Assembly: GCA_905214225.1 (NCBI GenBank)
Contig: CAJMLL010000005.1
Coordinates: 4,475 to 68,474, forward strand
Reading direction: 5' to 3'
DNA: 64,000 bases
Source: an uncultured bacterium
GTDB lineage: Bacteria > Bacillota > Clostridia > Peptostreptococcales > Anaerovoracaceae
Part shown: positions 60,567-64,000 of the stretch, one piece after another
Numbering within the stretch: position 1 is the stretch's first letter
How the letters are laid out: every line of letters starts with the position of its first letter
The notes under the pieces: model-generated
Databases searched by the model: none
What the model was told of the DNA's origin: nothing
Seen by the model: only the letters and a program-made list of their open reading frames with translations
Translations under genes and position numbers: made by a program

Positions 60567-62029
60567 GACTGCTCACCGGAATCAGAGGAACTGTTCTTTT
60601 CAGAAGACGATCCGGCGTTTTCCGGTCTTCCGTTTTTCTGGCCGCCGTTTTCCGGCTTTCCGGCTCTTCCGTTCCGTTGTTCTCTGCGGCTGTGTTCACC
60701 ATGCTTCGCGCCGTTTTCCGGCTTCCTGTTTTCGTCCTTCTCATCAAAGGAAAAACTCTGGAAGACGACTTCGGTCTTTTTATGTTCTTTCTTTTTGTTT
60801 CCGCCGTTCTGTGAATTCCTTCTTCTTCCGGAATTCTGGCGGGATTTATTTCTCCCGTTTCCTTTCCCTGAAGCGGATTCTCCGTCCCTGTCTCTGTTCT
60901 TATCCCGTTTTCTGTGAGCATCGCGGTTTTCACGGTTCTTTTCCGGTGAAGCTCCATGCTTTCTGCGGTGTTCGTGTTCTTCTTTTGCAGCTTTTTCCGG
61001 CGCGGCTTCAGGGCTCTGGGCCTCTTGCACGTCAGCTTTTGTCCCCTCCTGCGAAGCGGCCTCACCGGAAGCTTCCTCCGCCTTCTCCTCATCTGCCTGC
61101 ATATGGTGGCACTTTCCCTGGCAAGGGCACTTCATCGCCGGATTCTGTTCCTGATTTCCCGGCTTTCCGCCATTTCCTTTCTTTCCAAGTCGCTCCAATT
61201 CGTCCTTCTCAAAAGTCAGGATCTCGGAGTTCAGTTTCTCGCGGCCATTGTCATCTTTCTCACCGGTAAACATGCGGACTTTCACGGTTCCGCGCAGAAT
61301 GTTGGTTTCGATGACCTTTCCGACTTCATCGCCGACGCGGACGCGCTCATTCACCTCTGGCATGCCCTTCCGAAGTTCCTGATAGGTGCTGTTCTCATAC
61401 TTCAGGCAGCACATCAGGCGTCCGCAGACGCCGCTGATCTTGGTCGGATTCAGAGACAGATTCTGCGTCTTCGTCATCTTGATGGAAACCGGCTGAAAAT
61501 CCGACAGCCAGGACGCACAGCAGAGCTCACGTCCGCAGCAGCCAATTCCTCCCAGCATCTTCGCCTCATCACGGACACCGACCTGACGCAGCTCAATGCG
61601 CATCTTGAACACACTGGCGAGATCCTTGACCAGATCACGGAAATCCACTCTTCCGTCCGCCGTAAAGTAAAAGATAATCTTGTTATTATCAAAAGTAAAT
61701 TCTACATCAATCAGCTTCATGTCCAGATGATGCTTCTTGATTTTCTCGCGGCATACCTCCATGGCATGCCCCTTCTTTCCTTCATTTTCCTCGTGGCGCT
61801 GAATATCCGCCTCATCGGCGATGCGCACGACCTTCTTCAGCGGATGTGTGATATCCGATTCCTGAATTTCTGCCGAACCCATCGTAACCCGTGCAAACTC
61901 CATTCCGCGCGCCGTCTCGACGATTACACCGTCCCCCTGCTGCAGCTGCAGCTCGCCGGGATCGAAATAGTACATCTTTCCATTTTTCTTGAACTTGACC
62001 CCGGTAACTTTTACCATTGTTTCATCCAT
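60563..62029 (-). CDS. ricT: PSP1-domain regulator RicT (YaaT) with long C-terminal tail
   Basis: In this 488-residue protein the first about 290 residues are the PSP1 region: CGRELCCASWLSDFQPVSIK and ISGVCGRLMCCLKYENSTY carry the conserved cysteines. RicT is part of the RicAFT (Y-complex), which supports RNase Y mRNA processing and, in Bacillus, binds Fe-S clusters. The remaining about 195 residues are low-complexity, rich in Lys, Arg, Glu, Asn and Gly, and absent from Bacillus RicT. Downstream of holB by 7 nt; overlaps trmN6 by 4 nt. Confidence 0.92.
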   Translation of the reverse strand: MDETMVKVTGVKFKKNGKMYYFDPGELQLQQGDGVIVETARGMEFARVTMGSAEIQESDITHPLKKVVRIADEADIQRHEENEGKKGHAMEVCREKIKKHHLDMKLIDVEFTFDNNKIIFYFTADGRVDFRDLVKDLASVFKMRIELRQVGVRDEAKMLGGIGCCGRELCCASWLSDFQPVSIKMTKTQNLSLNPTKISGVCGRLMCCLKYENSTYQELRKGMPEVNERVRVGDEVGKVIETNILRGTVKVRMFTGEKDDNGREKLNSEILTFEKDELERLGKKGNGGKPGNQEQNPAMKCPCQGKCHHMQADEEKAEEASGEAASQEGTKADVQEAQSPEAAPEKAAKEEHEHRRKHGASPEKNRENRDAHRKRDKNRDRDGESASGKGNGRNKSRQNSGRRRNSQNGGNKKKEHKKTEVVFQSFSFDEKDENRKPENGAKHGEHSRREQRNGRAGKPENGGQKNGRPENAGSSSEKNSSSDSGEQS

Positions 62030-62036
62030 ATATATG

Positions 62037-62894
62037 TTAATCTCCCATTCTTCCTGATGGCCTGATGATCCGCTCCATCTGAATCACCAGATGGCGGACC
62101 GCGTATTTGTAGGAAGCGTTTCTCTGAACCGCCCGCCGGGTCTTCTCGATGGCAGATACAGCCTCTGCCAGCTGACGGACCGACATAAAATCACATCCGC
62201 GGCGGATAAACTGCTCCATCACACGTTCCAGCCCATCCAGCAGTGTATATGCATCCGTTCTGGAATGCACCTCCTGATCCAGCCGCTCCTTTATATCGAA
62301 AAAATACTTTTCTTCTCTGATCATCTCAACCAGTTCCGATGCTGCAGTCATATTCTCTTCCTGCAGGTCCAGATCTGCAATCAGACGGACCTTTACGCAC
62401 CTGGACTGAATCGTCGGCAGCAGAAACTCCGTATTTTCCGACAAGAGCATAATGATTGTCCCCGGATACGGCTCCTCCAGCGTTTTCAGAAGACGCGTCT
62501 GCGCGCGCATGGTCATGCTGTCCGCGCCGGAAATCACGGCAATATTCCGCTCCCCCTCCGACGGCCTGGTCTTCAGATGATTCTGGAGTTCCTCAATCTG
62601 GGCGTCACGCACAGAAAGCACCTTACTCTTATTCCCGGACGCCGATGTCGGTTCGACGACATACAGATCCTCATACGAACCGTGTTCGATGCGTCTGCAG
62701 GTCAGACACTCCCCGCATCCTTCACCTCTCTTTTCAGGACAAAGAGCAGCCTGCGCAAGAGCAAGAGCAAATCCCATCTTGTCCATCGTATGATCTCCCT
62801 CGATCAGATATGCATGAGAAATCATCTGGTGTACAATCGCACTCTGAAGATGCGCTGCCGCGTTTCCATATTTTCTGTATTCCGATAAACCCAT
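62037..62894 (-). CDS. holB: DNA polymerase III subunit delta'
   Basis: In this 285-residue clamp-loader subunit the AAA+ N-terminal part (ISHAYLIEGDHTMDKMGFAL) has lost the Walker A lysine pattern, as is usual for delta'. The zinc module is CPEKRGEGCGECLTCRRIEHG. The sensor region LLKTLEEPYPGTIIMLLSEN and the SRC motif in IQSRCVKVRL are present. It starts 6 nt after tmk. No strong ribosome site is seen, so coupling to tmk is likely. Confidence 0.93.
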   Translation of the reverse strand: MGLSEYRKYGNAAAHLQSAIVHQMISHAYLIEGDHTMDKMGFALALAQAALCPEKRGEGCGECLTCRRIEHGSYEDLYVVEPTSASGNKSKVLSVRDAQIEELQNHLKTRPSEGERNIAVISGADSMTMRAQTRLLKTLEEPYPGTIIMLLSENTEFLLPTIQSRCVKVRLIADLDLQEENMTAASELVEMIREEKYFFDIKERLDQEVHSRTDAYTLLDGLERVMEQFIRRGCDFMSVRQLAEAVSAIEKTRRAVQRNASYKYAVRHLVIQMERIIRPSGRMGD

Positions 62895-62900
62895 ACCCGG

Positions 62901-63506
62901 TTATTTCCATCTTTCCATTGTTAATCTCTGTATTTCCGCCTGAATTTCCTGAACATCACCAGACCCGTCAAGAACACACATCCTTTCCGGTTCCCGTTCA
63001 GCAATCTTCAGATATCCATCCCGTACACGCTGAAAAAAGGCATCTTTCTCCGCTTCCAGCCGGTCCGGCTCAGCCTGATCCGTCACACGTTTTCTGCCCG
63101 TGCCGACCGGCACATCCAGCAGAAAAGTCAGATCCGGAAAGCATCCATTCACCGCAGGTCTGTTAATCTCCTCAACCATACTTCCCAGCTGCCTTCCAAA
63201 AGCCTGATAGGCAATGCTGGAATCCAGAAAACGGTCGCAGATCACCGTAACACCACAATCCAGCGCCGGGCGGATCACCTCCTGAACCAGCTGGGCGCGG
63301 GAAGCCGCATAAAGGAACATTTCCGCCCGGTCAGAGATCACATTGGCCCTGTCGAGCAGAATGTTTCGAATTTTTTCTCCTGCAGAAGTACCACCCGGCT
63401 CGCGCGTCAGCAGCACATGATGACCATTTTCCTCAAGATAGTCCTTCAAAAGCGAGATCTGCGTTGACTTTCCAGACCCGTCAATTCCTTCAAAAGTAAT
63501 AAACAT
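62901..63506 (-). CDS. tmk: Thymidylate kinase
   Basis: In this 201-residue protein the P-loop is FEGIDGSGKSTQ, followed by TREPGGTSAGEKIRN, the DR motif in ICDRFLDSSIAYQ, and a LID region GRKRVTDQAEPDRLE. It phosphorylates dTMP to dTDP. I start it at the ATG 63506 (MFITFEGIDG). The frame extends to 63602 but has no ribosome site. The only upstream AGG is 17-18 nt away, at the stop of a 32-residue peptide gene. Confidence 0.95.
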   Translation of the reverse strand: MFITFEGIDGSGKSTQISLLKDYLEENGHHVLLTREPGGTSAGEKIRNILLDRANVISDRAEMFLYAASRAQLVQEVIRPALDCGVTVICDRFLDSSIAYQAFGRQLGSMVEEINRPAVNGCFPDLTFLLDVPVGTGRKRVTDQAEPDRLEAEKDAFFQRVRDGYLKIAEREPERMCVLDGSGDVQEIQAEIQRLTMERWK

Positions 63507-63526
63507 GCCAGTCAAAAATTTATCCT

Positions 63527-63625
63527 CTATTTCGTGTATCGGGAAATCAGCCCGACAAGATATCGAATCAGCACAGCGAACGGAAAGCAGACTACAAAAC
63601 ACAATATCACCTTAAAAAAAGTCAT
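63527..63625 (-). CDS. 32-residue hydrophobic peptide upstream of tmk
   Basis: ATG at 63625 with AGG about 8 nt upstream; the frame ends with TAG at 63527, 20 nt before tmk. The peptide starts MTFFKVILCFVVCFPFAVLI and continues with a second basic stretch (RYLVGLISRYTK), so it is a probable single-span membrane peptide. Its position suggests a coupled leader gene for tmk. I recognise no family and could not test conservation; chance remains possible. Confidence 0.45.
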   Translation of the reverse strand: MTFFKVILCFVVCFPFAVLIRYLVGLISRYTK

Positions 63626-63899
63626 CCTGCACACCTGCCTTTCCAGAATAAAACGCATAGAAACACGTTTCATATACTGCCAATATATCTACCAATAAAA
63701 TACGCAGCTGCCTGACGACAGCATAAAATGTTTTACATATCTTTCCAGATAAATACCGCTGTGATATTATATCATATCCTGGCAGACCTGACAAAGATAC
63801 AAATAAGAGCCCAACCCTTCCAAGACGCTGAAGTGTCGGTCAGGCAGCCAGAAACCTTGTTGTCGTCTGACTTATCGTTTGACGGATAGACAATAACAC
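63626..63899. other. Gap between the peptide gene and the rRNA terminator
   Basis: No credible gene: a 60-codon frame (63612-63794, -) lacks a ribosome site and overlaps AT-rich DNA. The segment probably contains the promoter for the tmk group, but no convincing box pair was found. Confidence 0.5.
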
Positions 63900-63936
63900 A
63901 AAAGCCGCCGACCTTTCTGGTCAGCGGCTTTCTGAA
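63900..63936 (-). terminator. Terminator of the rRNA operon
   Basis: On the minus strand AAAGCCGC(t)GACC and GGTC(g)GCGGCTTT flank AGAAA, right after the 5S 3' end, followed by TGTGTTATTG. Confidence 0.8.
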
Positions 63937-63937
63937 A

Positions 63938-64000
63938 CCGGCGGCGTCCTACTTTCCCAGGCGGTCTCCCACCAAGTATCCTCGGCGCTGGGGAGCTTAA
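63938..64000 (-). rRNA. 5S rRNA, 3' portion (partial at window edge)
   Basis: Minus-strand sequence contains the conserved 3' half of 5S rRNA, including GATACTTGGTGGGAGACCGC and GGGAAAGTAGGACGCCGCC. About 63 of roughly 117 nt are inside the window, so the 5' part and the rest of an rRNA operon should lie beyond the right edge. Confidence 0.93.

Overview
The window looks like chromosomal DNA of an anaerobic, amino-acid-fermenting clostridium (Bacillota, class Clostridia). The evidence is a selenocysteine-dependent D-proline reductase cluster, indolepyruvate:ferredoxin oxidoreductase, single-chain pyruvate:ferredoxin oxidoreductase, an electron-bifurcating Nfn pair, an Fe-S L-serine dehydratase and a V-type ATPase with a sodium-type rotor ligand set. 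GC content is moderate, with AT-rich intergenic regions. An Anaerovoracaceae-like lineage would fit, but that placement is inference.

Layout. 1-3.7 kb: edge-truncated MMPL/RND transporter (-), divergent TetR gene, then a TauE/SafE-type permease behind a long, apparently structured leader. 3.9-10.3 kb: proline reductase genes (-): prdC alone, then a free-standing copy of the PrdA N-terminal domain, prdA, a small gene, prdB (in-frame UGA plus SECIS-like hairpin), an intrinsic terminator, prdD and prdE. 10.3-11.4 kb: about 1.1 kb without a gene. 11.4-16.3 kb: two TetR genes and two radical SAM enzymes, one B12-binding and translationally coupled to a 47-residue membrane peptide. 16.4-20.9 kb: rlmD, a DEAD-box helicase with a long basic tail, and a LysR gene. 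21.2-23.6 kb: iorAB (+). 23.9-32.4 kb: nine-gene V-ATPase operon (-). 33.0-37.8 kb: whiA, rapZ, PHP hydrolase, murB, AI-2E-type permease (-). 38.1-47.5 kb: YfcE-like phosphodiesterase (+), then a (-) set of sdaAB, sdaAA, a 1591-residue multidomain protein (HD, helical repeats, NadD-like nucleotidyltransferase, phosphoribosyltransferase-like), an LDH/MDH-like protein and an iron-sulfur-flavoprotein-like protein. 47.7-53.8 kb: nfnB/nfnA and pyruvate:ferredoxin oxidoreductase. 54.3-64 kb: endonuclease IV (+), tRNA-Arg, class III fbp, murA, abrB-like gene, small membrane protein, trmN6, ricT, holB, tmk, a 32-residue peptide, and the 3' part of a 5S rRNA whose operon lies beyond the right edge.

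How the genes fit together (inference from families). Serine dehydratase makes pyruvate. PFOR and IorAB oxidise 2-oxo acids and reduce ferredoxin. NfnAB links ferredoxin and NADH to NADPH. Proline reductase, fed through PrdC, is an electron sink. The V-ATPase couples ATP to a probable Na+ gradient. Class III FBPase serves gluconeogenesis during amino-acid growth. The features I think most deserve attention are the 1591-residue protein, the stand-alone PrdA N-terminal domain, two structured leaders, and paired repeats flanking the PFOR promoter. No CRISPR array, insertion sequence or prophage was seen. All similarity statements are by eye; no database search was run.
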